Below are positions 18,924-27,346 of a stretch of 64,000 nt of DNA, piece by piece. The position numbers and the translations under genes are program-made. Within the stretch, counting starts at the first letter, position 1. Each line of letters starts with the position of its first letter. Origin of the DNA: Sinorhizobium terangae (GTDB taxonomy: Bacteria; Pseudomonadota; Alphaproteobacteria; Rhizobiales; Rhizobiaceae); assembly GCF_029714365.1 (NCBI RefSeq), contig NZ_CP121659.1:1550001-1614000 (forward strand), read 5' to 3'. Under the pieces are notes generated by a model. That model saw only the letters and a program-made list of their open reading frames with translations, had not been told where the DNA came from and searched no databases.

Positions 18924-18937
18924 TCTCGGGACCCGCC

Positions 18938-19249
18938 TCACGAAGCTGACGGCTGCGGGCTGTCGTAACCCTCGACGATTGCCAAATCCATCACCGACTT
19001 GCCCTCCCTGAGCGCCATGGCTTTCGCATATTCGGGCGATCGGTAGCACTCCAGCGCGGCGCTGTAGGTGGGGAATTCGATCACGACCACCCGTGAGCGT
19101 AACTTTCCCTCGGGCATCTCGCATGGACCGCCGCGAGTGAGAAAGCGTGCACCGTACTTTCGAAAAGCATTCGCATTCTCGGCGATGTAAGCCTTGTACC
19201 CCTCCGGATCGGTAACATCGACGGAGGCCACCCAGTATCCTTTTGCCAT
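18938..19249 (-). CDS. DUF1330 domain-containing protein
   Basis: The 103-residue protein matches DUF1330, a ferredoxin-like dimeric alpha/beta-barrel fold: KGYWVASVDVTDPEGYKAYI, FLTRGG, RVVVIEFPTYSAALECYRSPEY, and a C-terminal VEGYDS. Biochemical role is unknown. The start is ATG 19249, preceded by GGAGAAG; the frame continues upstream only because it crosses a mosaic repeat. It converges with the lipoprotein gene. Confidence 0.88.
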   Translation of the reverse strand: MAKGYWVASVDVTDPEGYKAYIAENANAFRKYGARFLTRGGPCEMPEGKLRSRVVVIEFPTYSAALECYRSPEYAKAMALREGKSVMDLAIVEGYDSPQPSAS

Positions 19250-19298
19250 GGCTCTTCTCCCATTCCGCAGGTGGAACGATACCATCGTGGCGGCCTTA

Positions 19299-19402
19299 CT
19301 GCATGTTGCCTTTGATCGGAGCCGATTGAAGGACAAAAACATGCAGCAATTCAAAATGGCACAGCGACCTTTGCGCGTCTGATAAGACGCGCGGCGCTGT
19401 AG
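19299..19402 (+). repeat. RIME-like mosaic palindromic repeat, copy 2 (complete)
   Basis: It shows the same two modules as the copy at 11152: an outer CTGCATGTT/AACATGCAG palindrome, then a GCGCGTCT-gata-AGACGCGC stem ending in GCTGTAG. It lies between the DUF1330 and DUF1127 genes. Confidence 0.75.
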
Positions 19403-19443
19403 CGACATATACCGGCCGGAGAGCGAGAACCGCGCATGGACAC

Positions 19444-19701
19444 TCAAAGCCGCGAGCGCCAGAAAGGAACGGACGCTTCTCGCCGTGCCTCCTCCTCCGT
19501 CAGGCCAATATCGTCGAGCAGGTGCTTGTCCAATTCGTCAAGCGCCAGGCGACTGCGTCTCTTCGCGGCCAGTGCGCAATAGTGGTGCCAGAGCCGTGAG
19601 AATACATTGCGGACCGGGCCCTGTTCGCAGGCGAATTGCGCCTTGCAAGGCGCCCCCATCCGCAGAGATTGCGTTGCAACGATTGTATTCATTGTATCCA
19701 T
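19444..19701 (-). CDS. DUF1127 small protein (YjiS-like)
   Basis: The 85-residue protein ends in a DUF1127 domain: ALDELDKHLLDDIGLTEEEARREA, the short Arg/Leu-rich helix-turn motif common in rhizobia. Related short DUF1127 proteins have been linked to phosphate, RNA and stress physiology; no function can be assigned here. The most upstream ATG is 19701, but ATG 19692 is also possible, and no strong Shine-Dalgarno distinguishes them. The first codons overlap the repeated ATTGTATC motifs of the control region shared with the divergent MocR gene. Confidence 0.82.
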   Translation of the reverse strand: MDTMNTIVATQSLRMGAPCKAQFACEQGPVRNVFSRLWHHYCALAAKRRSRLALDELDKHLLDDIGLTEEEARREASVPFWRSRL

Positions 19702-19723
19702 CGTTAATCGCCATTGTATCTAT
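19682..19723. promoter_or_regulatory. Direct repeats ATTGTATC(C/T)AT, candidate MocR operator
   Basis: ATTGTATCCAT at 19691-19701 and ATTGTATCTAT at 19713-19723 are near-identical and spaced 22 bp start to start, or two helical turns. A degenerate copy sits at 19682, and a partly inverted copy, ATATAGACAAT, near 19768. MocR proteins commonly bind direct repeats next to their own gene. Regulation of both divergent genes is inferred. Confidence 0.5.
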
Positions 19724-19784
19724 TTGACCCATTGACTCAGAGATAATTGACATGGCTGGCGATGCAATATAGACAATTGTCACT

Positions 19785-21203
19785 ATGACAAGTTGGCTGC
19801 CCGATATTCAGCAGGGCCAAGGCCCCCTCTACGCGCGTATCGCCGATCAGATCGAGCAGGCGATTGGCAGCGGGACGTTGCCCGTGGGCACGAAGCTGCC
19901 ACCGCAGCGCAATCTTGCCTTTGACATAGGCGTGACGATCGGGACGATCGGCCGGGCCTACAATATTGTCCGCGAACGAGGGCTCGTGAGCGGCGAGGTC
20001 GGCCGTGGCACCTATGTCCTCGATCACCCGGAGAGCCGCCCGCCCGAACAGGCCGATCCTTTGACGACCTCTTTGGCTGGAACGCGGCCAATCAACGCGC
20101 CGGCGGGCAAGTTGCGCTTCGACAGCACGGCGGCGCCCGACGTCGGCCAGGGTGACATTCTGGCCAAATTGTTGGGTGACATCAGTCGCGAACACCATGC
20201 GGATATTGCGAGCTATGCCCGCAATTTTCCGGATGACTGGTTCGAAGCGGGCTGCCAATGGCTCGCGCGCGGCAACTTTCGGCCGGCTCGCGAAACCATC
20301 GTGCCGACGCTTGGCGCCCATGCCGCTGTCATTGCCGTAATCTCCGCTGTCACCTCCCCCGGTGATCGGATCGCGTTCGAAACATTGACCTACTCGCAGG
20401 TCAGCCGCAGCGCAGGTCTGATCGGCCGCCGGACCGCATTGGTGGAAAGCGACGAATTCGGCTTCGTTCCGGACGATTTCGAACGCGTTTGCGCCCAGCA
20501 GCATCCGAAACTCGCTTTCCTCATGCCGAGCGCCCAGAACCCGACGGTCGCCGTCATGCCGCTGGACAGGCGCCGGGCCGTCGCCGAGATCGCGCGAAAA
20601 TACGGCGTCTGGCTGGTCGAGGATGAAGTCTATGGTTCGATGACGGGCGATCTAGTGCCGTTGCTCACGGAGTTGGCGCCGGAACGGACCTTCCTTGTTG
20701 GCGGCCTGTCTAAATCCGTCGCCGCCGGCGTCCGCGGCGGCTGGGTCGCCTGCCCTCCGAATTTCAGCCAGCGGATCCGCATCGCGCACAAGATGGTGAG
20801 CGGCGGTCTTCCCTTCATTCTCGCCGAGCTTTGCGCGCGCTTGGTACTTTCAGGCGCCGCATCCGCCCTGCGCAACCGCGCCGTCGAGGAAATCACCGCC
20901 CGTGAAACGATGGCGCGCGAAATCTTTTCCGGGCTCGAGTTCAATTCCCACCCGAAGGTGCCCTTCCTCTGGCTGAAACTGCCGGATCCCTGGCTTTCGG
21001 GAACCTTCAAACAAGCGGCGCTGCAGGAAGGTGTGCTCGTCGACGACGAGGATGAATTCAAGGCGGGGCGCGCGGAGCGCGCCTTCCATCGCATCCGCAT
21101 CGGCTTTTCTTCGCCGCCCGAGCGCTCCGACGTGCAAAGAGGGTTTCAAATCCTGCGCCGGCTGCTAGACAGCGGCCGCACCGGCTACGACAGCTTCGAC
21201 TGA
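19785..21203 (+). CDS. MocR family transcriptional regulator (GntR-HTH plus aminotransferase domain)
   Basis: The 472-residue protein has an N-terminal GntR winged helix (LYARIADQIEQAIGSGTLPVGTKLPPQRNLA, residues ~15-80) and a fold-type I aminotransferase-like domain. The PLP lysine is probably in GGLSKSVAAGVRGGW, with SAQNPT and EDEVYGSM also present. MocR proteins sense PLP or amino compounds and usually control a neighbouring, often divergent, gene. The divergent gene here is the DUF1127 gene, with shared direct repeats in between. The downstream PagL-like gene is another possible target. Confidence 0.9.
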   Translation: MTSWLPDIQQGQGPLYARIADQIEQAIGSGTLPVGTKLPPQRNLAFDIGVTIGTIGRAYNIVRERGLVSGEVGRGTYVLDHPESRPPEQADPLTTSLAGTRPINAPAGKLRFDSTAAPDVGQGDILAKLLGDISREHHADIASYARNFPDDWFEAGCQWLARGNFRPARETIVPTLGAHAAVIAVISAVTSPGDRIAFETLTYSQVSRSAGLIGRRTALVESDEFGFVPDDFERVCAQQHPKLAFLMPSAQNPTVAVMPLDRRRAVAEIARKYGVWLVEDEVYGSMTGDLVPLLTELAPERTFLVGGLSKSVAAGVRGGWVACPPNFSQRIRIAHKMVSGGLPFILAELCARLVLSGAASALRNRAVEEITARETMAREIFSGLEFNSHPKVPFLWLKLPDPWLSGTFKQAALQEGVLVDDEDEFKAGRAERAFHRIRIGFSSPPERSDVQRGFQILRRLLDSGRTGYDSFD

Positions 21204-21288
21204 AATCATCTTTTGAGATGACTTTCGCGCAAGCCACGGCAATCTATTGCTGTGCTGCGTAACGTTGATTCGGTTGAAGGATTCTTGA

Positions 21289-21882
21289 ATGACGCATCCA
21301 CGCTCGTCCGCCGGTCAGGGCAAGTTATCCCATTTCGCTGTCGCCCTGCTCTTTACGACCGGACTGGCAGCCGGCGCATCCCAAGCGAAGGCGGCAGAAG
21401 GCATTTTCGATGAAATGCGCTTCGGCGCTACCACGTCGATCGGGGACGGAGACAATCACGAAAGCGGCGTCTTCCCCTCCTTCACGATCTTCTTCGATCC
21501 CCTCGGGGCCGACACCGCCACGGGTATTGCGGAAAAGATCCTGCGGCCGCGCATCCACGCCGGCGCGTCGATCGCCACGTCCTCCAGCGGCGTGAACGAG
21601 ATTTATGGCGGCTTCAGCTGGGATGCCGAACTTACCGATCGGCTATTCCTCGAACTTGGCGCCGGTGCCACCGTTCACGACGGGGACCTGAACGATGACG
21701 GCACCAGCGGGCCGAAGCTTGGCTGCCGCCTGCTCTTTCGCGAATACGCGGCGGCCGGCTACCGCTTCGACGACCATTGGAATCTCTCGGCCACCGTCGA
21801 GCATGCCTCGAACGCCAATCTTTGCAACGGCCCCAATGACGGCCTGACGCGCGCCGGCTTGATGCTGGGCTACAAGTTTTGA
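21289..21882 (+). CDS. Acyloxyacyl hydrolase / PagL-like lipid A 3-O-deacylase
   Basis: The 197-residue protein has a signal peptide (cleavage near AKAAEG, about residue 36) and an outer-membrane beta-barrel pattern with a terminal aromatic (GLMLGYKF). The PagL catalytic region is recognisable as VEHASNANL, which contains the His-x-Ser pair. PagL enzymes remove the 3-linked acyl chain of lipid A. The expected acidic third residue is not obvious from reading. It follows the mocR gene by 85 bases on the same strand. Confidence 0.8.
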   Translation: MTHPRSSAGQGKLSHFAVALLFTTGLAAGASQAKAAEGIFDEMRFGATTSIGDGDNHESGVFPSFTIFFDPLGADTATGIAEKILRPRIHAGASIATSSSGVNEIYGGFSWDAELTDRLFLELGAGATVHDGDLNDDGTSGPKLGCRLLFREYAAAGYRFDDHWNLSATVEHASNANLCNGPNDGLTRAGLMLGYKF

Positions 21883-21905
21883 TGGCAGGAATCTCCCGTG
21901 TCCGC

Positions 21906-22007
21906 CTACAGCGCCGTACGCCTTTGCAGACGCCCAAAGGACGCTGTAGCACTTTGAATTGCTCCATGTTTTGTCCTTGAACCGGTTACGATTTAAGCAA
22001 ACCTGCA
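21906..22007 (-). repeat. RIME-like mosaic palindromic repeat, copy 3 (inverted)
   Basis: Module order is reversed relative to the copies at 11152 and 19299. It begins CTACAGCGCC, passes GCTGTAGCACTTTGAATTGC, then TTGTCCTTGAACCGG and GATTTAAGC, and ends CCTGCAG. This indicates insertion in the opposite orientation. Confidence 0.7.
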
Positions 22008-22098
22008 GCAGGCATGCACGCTTCCGCGCCCTGTTGATCGTCCTTATTTTTCTGTCGCGCCGCGCCGCAGCATAGGCTAAAGAAGCCGCAAAGCGCCC

Positions 22099-22155
22099 CT
22101 GCAGCGCCGCGGTCTCAGTAGACGCGCAAAGTAGCTGTAGCACTTTAGAGTTTGT
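22099..22155 (-). repeat. RIME-like repeat, partial copy 4
   Basis: Only the second module is recognisable: GCAGCGCCGCGG, then TAGACGCGCAAAG and GCTGTAGCACTTTAGAG. The palindromic CTGCATG module is missing or degraded, giving a tandem arrangement with the preceding copy. Confidence 0.6.
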
Positions 22156-22221
22156 TGCGGTTCGCACGCGCCGTGTCCCTTTGAAAGGGTTGCGCGCCGC
22201 CCGAAGGATTGACGGTCGACG

Positions 22222-24453
22222 ATGACGATTTCCAACACCCGCCCCATCACCACGGACCTTATCGCGTCGCACGGGCTCAAGCCCGATGAGTACGAGCGCA
22301 TCCTGAGCCTGATCGGGCGCGAGCCGACATTTACCGAACTCGGTATTTTCTCGGCGATGTGGAATGAGCACTGCTCCTACAAATCCTCGAAGAAGTGGCT
22401 GCGGACACTGCCGACGAAGGGGCCGCGCGTCATTCAGGGGCCCGGCGAAAACGCCGGAGTTGTCGATATCGATGACGGCGACTGCGTCGTCTTCAAGATG
22501 GAGAGCCACAACCATCCGTCCTATATCGAACCCTACCAGGGGGCCGCGACCGGCGTCGGGGGTATCCTGCGCGACGTCTTCACCATGGGCGCGCGTCCGA
22601 TCGCCGCGATGAACGCGCTGCGCTTCGGCTCGCCGGACCACCCCAAGACCCGCCACCTGGTGTCGGGCGTCGTGGCCGGTGTCGGCGGCTACGGCAACTC
22701 CTTCGGCGTTCCGACCGTGGGCGGCGAGGTTGAGTTCGACGCGCGTTACAATGGCAATATTCTTGTCAACGCATTCGCCGCCGGCCTCGCGAAGAGCGAT
22801 GCGATCTTCTATTCCAAGGCGGAAGGTGTCGGGCTGCCGGTCGTCTATCTCGGTGCCAAGACGGGCCGCGACGGCGTCGGCGGTGCGACGATGGCTTCGG
22901 CCGAATTCGACGAGTCGATCGAGGAGAAGCGCCCGACCGTGCAGGTCGGCGATCCCTTCACCGAAAAATGCCTGCTCGAGGCCTGCCTTGAGCTGATGCA
23001 GACAGGCGCCGTGATCGCGATCCAGGACATGGGCGCGGCTGGCCTTACCTGTTCTGCGGTTGAGATGGGCGCCAAGGGCGATCTTGGTATCGAGCTCGAT
23101 CTCGACAAGGTGCCTGTGCGCGAAGAGCGCATGACGGCCTACGAGATGATGCTTTCGGAGAGCCAGGAGCGCATGCTGATGGTGCTGCGCCCGGAAAAGG
23201 AAGAAGAAGCCAAGGCGATCTTCGTCAAATGGGGTCTCGATTTTGCGATTGTCGGCAAGACCACCGACGACCTGCGCTTCCGCATCCTGCACCAGGGTGA
23301 GGAAGTTGCAAACCTTCCCATCAAGGAGCTCGGCGACCAGGCGCCGGAATACGACCGCCCGTGGACGCCGGCAAAGACCCCCTCGCCGCTCGCCACCAAT
23401 GACATCCCGCAGGCGGACGTTGCCGAAGCGCTCCTCAAGCTTGTCGGTTCCGCTAACAATTCGTCGCGCCGCTGGGTGTACGAGCAATATGACACGCTGA
23501 TCCAGGGCAATTCGCTGCAGCTGCCGGGCGGCGACGCCGGGGTTGTCCGTGTCGAAGGTCATGAAACGAAGGCGCTGGCCTTCTCCTCCGATGTCACGCC
23601 GCGCTACGTCGAAGCGGATCCCTTCGAGGGCGGTAAGCAGGCGGTAGCCGAGTGCTGGCGCAATATTACGGCAACCGGCGCGCTGCCACTCGCCGCGACG
23701 GACAACCTGAATTTCGGCAATCCGGAGCGTCCGGAAATCATGAGCCAGTTCGTTCACGCGATCAAAGGCATCGGCGAAGCCTGCCGCGCCCTCGACTTCC
23801 CGATCGTTTCGGGCAACGTGTCGCTCTATAACGAGACCAACGGCCAGGCGATCCTACCGACCCCGACGATCGGCGGCGTCGGTCTCATCAAGGACTGGTC
23901 GAAGATGGCACGTATCGGCTTTGCCGCAGCGGGCGAGACAATCCTGCTTGCTGGCGCACCGGAAAGCTGGGGCAGCCATATCGCCCAGTCGGTCTACATG
24001 CGCGACATCCACGGCCGCACCGACGGTCCCGCACCGCATGTCGACCTCGCGCATGAGCGCAAGGTCGGCGATTTCGTTCGCGGCCTGATCGAAGCGGGCC
24101 TTGCGACGGCAGTGCATGATTGCTCATCCGGCGGCCTCGCCCTCGCAGTGGCGGAAATGGCGATGGCGTCCGCCATTGGGGCGACGATCGATGCTCAGGC
24201 AGGGCATGATCCCATCCCGGTTTTCTACGGCGAAGATCAGGGACGCTACGTCGTGACCATTGCTGCCGGCAATCTCGATGCGGTGCTGGAACAGGCGAAG
24301 GCCGCGGGCGTTTCCCTCCCGGTCATCGGCAAGACCGGCGGCGACGCCGTCAAGCTCGGTGATGCGCGAGCAGTTGCAATCAAGGACCTGCGCTCGGCAC
24401 ACGAATCCTGGTTCCCGGACTATATGGGCGGCGACCTCGCGCCGGACAATTAA
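22222..24453 (+). CDS. purL: Phosphoribosylformylglycinamidine synthase, PurL subunit
   Basis: The 743-residue ATP-dependent subunit converts FGAR to FGAM and is the short form that needs separate PurS and PurQ, both encoded upstream at 17.4-18.5 kb. Conserved sequences include [66 protein letters not shown] and the C-terminal [12 protein letters not shown] terminal GINQ-like region is absent, as expected because the glutaminase is a separate protein. Confidence 0.97.
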   Translation: MTISNTRPITTDLIASHGLKPDEYERILSLIGREPTFTELGIFSAMWNEHCSYKSSKKWLRTLPTKGPRVIQGPGENAGVVDIDDGDCVVFKMESHNHPSYIEPYQGAATGVGGILRDVFTMGARPIAAMNALRFGSPDHPKTRHLVSGVVAGVGGYGNSFGVPTVGGEVEFDARYNGNILVNAFAAGLAKSDAIFYSKAEGVGLPVVYLGAKTGRDGVGGATMASAEFDESIEEKRPTVQVGDPFTEKCLLEACLELMQTGAVIAIQDMGAAGLTCSAVEMGAKGDLGIELDLDKVPVREERMTAYEMMLSESQERMLMVLRPEKEEEAKAIFVKWGLDFAIVGKTTDDLRFRILHQGEEVANLPIKELGDQAPEYDRPWTPAKTPSPLATNDIPQADVAEALLKLVGSANNSSRRWVYEQYDTLIQGNSLQLPGGDAGVVRVEGHETKALAFSSDVTPRYVEADPFEGGKQAVAECWRNITATGALPLAATDNLNFGNPERPEIMSQFVHAIKGIGEACRALDFPIVSGNVSLYNETNGQAILPTPTIGGVGLIKDWSKMARIGFAAAGETILLAGAPESWGSHIAQSVYMRDIHGRTDGPAPHVDLAHERKVGDFVRGLIEAGLATAVHDCSSGGLALAVAEMAMASAIGATIDAQAGHDPIPVFYGEDQGRYVVTIAAGNLDAVLEQAKAAGVSLPVIGKTGGDAVKLGDARAVAIKDLRSAHESWFPDYMGGDLAPDN

Positions 24454-24456
24454 TCC

Positions 24457-24501
24457 ATGTCGCGCAAAAGTGCGCAGCGGTTTTGCGACAACGGCATGCA
24501 T
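24457..24501 (+). repeat. Second REP-like family, copy A (ATGTCGC...GCATGCAT)
   Basis: This imperfect palindrome has GTCGCGCAAAAGTG on the left and GCGGTTTTGCGACAACG on the right, and ends GCATGCAT. It is the reverse complement, with few differences, of the element at 30260. It lies between purL and bolA. Confidence 0.7.
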
Positions 24502-24638
24502 GAAGACAATGATCTAAAGCCGAGACACCGAAAGCGGCCGATTCAGCATTTGCTTTCCGCACGTGAATCATGGTTCCCTGAAGCCATGAAAGGCGTCGGC
24601 GACACTGCCGGCGCAGAATAAAAGGGAGTTGGCGTATC

Positions 24639-24872
24639 ATGCCCATGACACCAGGCGATATCGAAGACATGATCAAGGCCGGAATTCCCGGTGCAAAGGT
24701 CACGATCCGCGATTTGGCCGGTGACGGCGACCACTATGCCGCCGAAGTCGTGGCCGAGGCGTTTCGCGGCAAGACCCGCGTGCAACAGCACCAGATGGTC
24801 TACAACGCATTGAAGGGCAATATGGGTGGCGTGCTTCACGCACTCGCTCTCCAGACCAGTGCCCCGGAGTAA
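24639..24872 (+). CDS. BolA family protein
   Basis: The 77-residue protein has the BolA fold signature: DIEDMIKAGIPGAKVTIRDLAGDGDHYAAEVV, then RVQQHQMVYNALKG. The conserved invariant histidine and the loop suggest it can share a [2Fe-2S] cluster with a CGFS glutaredoxin. Such a glutaredoxin is encoded 390 bp downstream. The length is that of the short alphaproteobacterial type. It lies about 185 bp after purL with a REP element in between. Confidence 0.92.
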   Translation: MPMTPGDIEDMIKAGIPGAKVTIRDLAGDGDHYAAEVVAEAFRGKTRVQQHQMVYNALKGNMGGVLHALALQTSAPE

Positions 24873-24878
24873 GCCGGA

Positions 24879-25124
24879 ATGGCGGACCTGATCAAGGAGC
24901 TCGTCAGCGGTGTCGTTGACAGCGCGCTGAAGGAGATCCTGAAGAAGACCGGCGCGAGGCGTTCCGCGACGAAGCGGACGAAGCGCCGGACCAGGAAAGC
25001 CGGTTCGGGCGGCGGTCTGCTCGCGGAGATCATCGAAGCCGCGGTGCGCAAACCGGCGAAGAAACAGGTAAGCCGTCGCCGCACGGCGGCCGCGAGGAGC
25101 AAGCTGCGCCGCCGCTCCTCGTAA
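24879..25124 (+). CDS. Small, highly basic hypothetical protein between bolA and grxD
   Basis: This 81-residue protein starts six bases after the bolA stop. Two probable amphipathic helices (ADLIKELVSGVVDSALKEIL and LLAEIIEAAVRK) are each followed by a Lys/Arg/Thr- or Arg/Ser-rich tract. The net charge is very high and positive, like histone-like tails. I recognise no family. It may bind nucleic acid, or be a coding artefact in a GC-rich spacer. The tight spacing after bolA, a plausible start and the helix-basic-helix-basic organisation favour a real gene. Confidence 0.6.
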   Translation: MADLIKELVSGVVDSALKEILKKTGARRSATKRTKRRTRKAGSGGGLLAEIIEAAVRKPAKKQVSRRRTAAARSKLRRRSS

Positions 25125-25258
25125 CCAGTGGTATCAAAGCCACATTTTGAGGACCATCAATATTTGTTGCGATTGGGTGGTGAAAATCACGCGCACGCAT
25201 GCTATCTAAGCCCCAATCGACATCCGGTCCTTGAAGCCGGCGCAGGAAGGAAGACAAA

Positions 25259-25594
25259 ATGAGCGGAATTCACGATTTCATCGATAACGAAGTCAAGACG
25301 AACGACGTCGTTCTCTTCATGAAGGGCACGCCGCAGTTTCCGCAGTGTGGCTTCTCCGGCCAGGTTGTCCAGATCCTCGATTATATCGGCGTCGACTACA
25401 AGGGCATCAATGTGCTTGCCGATGCGGATCTTCGCCAGGGCATCAAAGACTATTCCAATTGGCCGACCATTCCGCAGCTTTACGTGAAGGGCGAATTTGT
25501 CGGCGGCTGTGACATCGTCCGCGAGATGTTCCAGGCCGGCGAATTGCAGTCGCATCTTCAGGGACAGGGTATTTCCGTGAAGGGTGCCGCCTGA
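25259..25594 (+). CDS. grxD: Monothiol glutaredoxin, Grx4 type
   Basis: The 111-residue protein carries the CGFS active site in [11 protein letters not shown] (about residue 32) and the glutathione-binding WPTIPQLY and GGCDIV motifs. CGFS glutaredoxins carry [2Fe-2S] clusters and act with BolA proteins in iron-sulfur delivery and iron sensing. The gene order bolA-(basic protein)-grxD supports this partnership. A Rho-independent terminator follows 28 bases after the stop. Confidence 0.96.
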   Translation: MSGIHDFIDNEVKTNDVVLFMKGTPQFPQCGFSGQVVQILDYIGVDYKGINVLADADLRQGIKDYSNWPTIPQLYVKGEFVGGCDIVREMFQAGELQSHLQGQGISVKGAA

Positions 25595-25621
25595 CCCGGA
25601 AGGCTCCTTTCCAATATCGGG

Positions 25622-25644
25622 AAAGGCGGGCGACCGCCTTTTTT
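25622..25644 (+). terminator. Rho-independent terminator after grxD
   Basis: A six-base-pair stem AGGCGG/CCGCCT with a GCGA loop is followed by a run of T residues, 28 bases downstream of the grxD stop. Confidence 0.85.
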
Positions 25645-26031
25645 GATTCTGAAGCTATATTTCGACTGTCTAATTTCTAATGTGCTTCTCGAGCGACTGG
25701 CAATTTCCGGTCGCGGGAGCCTTCTCGATAGCATGACAAAGCTGCCCGCGAGGGGCACCTTTCATTCAGGGCATAAAAAAGCGGCTACCGCTTCGCCCGG
25801 ACCTCCGCTGGCTTCTCGTCCTGACGAGCGAGCGCGTCCTACCTCCACACCCGACGTGACGACCGGCATTCGCTGCTCGCCAGTTCGTTCGGAACCACCG
25901 ACCGCATCGTTCGGGCCAGACGCGGCCTGCACCAGATGCGGAAATTCAACGCGTTGCAGCCCTCTCCCGCTCGGAGAGCAATTGTTTCAAGACCCGATTG
26001 CCATACCCCGGCCATCAGCAGGACAAATGAC
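25645..26031. other. 387-bp intergenic region before the tandem MFS genes
   Basis: No ORF here looks like a real protein; the frame from 25643 is low-complexity and lacks a recognisable start context. A small hairpin AAGCGG-CTA-CCGCTT sits at about 25780-25794. The region between 25840 and 26030 could hold the MFS promoter or a leader RNA, but I see no defined element. Confidence 0.4.
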
Positions 26032-27270
26032 ATGACGAGGCCCATTGATCAGACCGCCACCCTCTCGGGACTGACGAAGTTCCAGTTCATCACGCTGATG
26101 GCAATGCTGATGTCGATCAACGCGGTCTCGATCGACATCATGTTGCCGGGCCTGCAGGAGATTGGCGCGAGCCTCGGTGTTGCCGACGAAAACGACCGGC
26201 AGTTTGTCATTACCGCCTACCTCATAGGCATGGGCTTCGCGCAACTGTTCTTCGGCCCGCTTTCCGACCGCTTCGGGCGAAAGGGGCCGCTGTTGGGCGG
26301 GCTGGCCTTGTACGGCCTCTGCGCGCTTGCGATCGTGTTCGTACCGACCTTCGCGGCGCTCCTGTTCTTTCGGTTTGTGCAGGGTGTGGGTGCGGCCGCA
26401 ACTCGCGTTATCACTGTTTCCGTCGTGCGTGACGTGTATGGCGGCCGCCAGATGGCGGAGATCATGTCGCTGGTCATGATGGTGTTCATGATCGTTCCGG
26501 TCGTTGCGCCGAGCATAGGCCAGTTGATCATGCTCTTTTCGGAATGGCACATGATCTTCGTCGTGATCGCCCTGTTTGCAGTGACCATCGCCGTGCCGGT
26601 AGCCCTTCGGCTTCAGGAGACGTTGGCACCGGCCAATCGGCGCGCCTTCACAGTTTCAGTGATACTGGACGGCTTCCGCATCGTGCTGACGAACCGCTTG
26701 GCGCTTTTTTACACGCTGGCGACATCCGCCCTCCTCGGCGGCCTGTTCGGCTTCGTAAATTCGGCCCAACAGGTCCTGGTGGGCATATACGGGCTCGGCG
26801 TCTGGTTCCCAGCGGTTTTCGCAGCCTTCGCCGGCATGATGGCGGTCGCGTCCTTTACCAATTCACGTCTCGTCCGGCGATTTGGCATGCGGGCGCTGTC
26901 GCACGCAGCTCTTCTCGGTTTCACTCTGGCAAGCTGCGTGTGGGTGTCGCTGTCGCTGATGGGGCCGCTGCCGTTGCCGCTCTTCATCATCCTGCACGCC
27001 GCGACGATGTTCCAGTTCGGTCTGATCGCGGCGAACTTCAACGCCATGGCGATGGAGCCTCTTGGCCACGTGGCCGGAACGGCATCCTCCGTGCTGGGCT
27101 TCACGCAGACGATCGGCGGCGGCGTCATCGGTGCCTTTATCGGCCAAGCCTTCGACGGCACGGTGACGCCCCTCGCCGCAGGATTTTTCATTGTCGCCAT
27201 TTTCGCTGTCGCCTTCGTGCTGATCGCTGAGGGTGGTCGGCTTTTCAGACCGCACAACCCGACCGTTTAA
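26032..27270 (+). CDS. Bcr/CflA-type MFS efflux transporter, gene 1 of a tandem pair
   Basis: The 412-residue protein has 12 predicted membrane segments. MFS signatures are present: loop 2-3 as GPLSDRFGRKGPLL (motif A) and FVQGVGAAATRV, which is typical of the drug:H+ antiporter DHA1 Bcr/CflA group. It probably exports small toxic compounds across the inner membrane. ATG 26032 was chosen because the preceding frame is not MFS-like. A paralogue follows after a gap of 76 bases. Confidence 0.9.
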   Translation: MTRPIDQTATLSGLTKFQFITLMAMLMSINAVSIDIMLPGLQEIGASLGVADENDRQFVITAYLIGMGFAQLFFGPLSDRFGRKGPLLGGLALYGLCALAIVFVPTFAALLFFRFVQGVGAAATRVITVSVVRDVYGGRQMAEIMSLVMMVFMIVPVVAPSIGQLIMLFSEWHMIFVVIALFAVTIAVPVALRLQETLAPANRRAFTVSVILDGFRIVLTNRLALFYTLATSALLGGLFGFVNSAQQVLVGIYGLGVWFPAVFAAFAGMMAVASFTNSRLVRRFGMRALSHAALLGFTLASCVWVSLSLMGPLPLPLFIILHAATMFQFGLIAANFNAMAMEPLGHVAGTASSVLGFTQTIGGGVIGAFIGQAFDGTVTPLAAGFFIVAIFAVAFVLIAEGGRLFRPHNPTV

Positions 27271-27346
27271 CCCCGACACGGCACGGAGGCGCGCACCGCT
27301 TCGTGCCGCTCCTCCTCCCAAAACTGCCTTTTTCGGATATTCGACA

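Larger units (their letters stand above)
21883..22221. other. 339-bp intergenic region filled by two mosaic repeats
   Basis: Between the PagL-like gene and purL there is no credible ORF. A full inverted mosaic repeat (21906-22007) and a second partial unit (22099-22155) take up about half of it. The remainder (22008-22098 and the last 65 bases) presumably contains the purL promoter, which I could not pinpoint. Confidence 0.6.

Noticed and set aside
23139..23510. Open frames opposite purL
   Set aside because: They overlap a strongly conserved gene on the opposite strand and show composition expected of shadow frames in GC-rich DNA.
25643..26035. A 130-residue frame between grxD and the first MFS gene
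   Set aside because: It begins within the T tract of the grxD terminator, has no Shine-Dalgarno or recognisable motif, and is of low-complexity composition.
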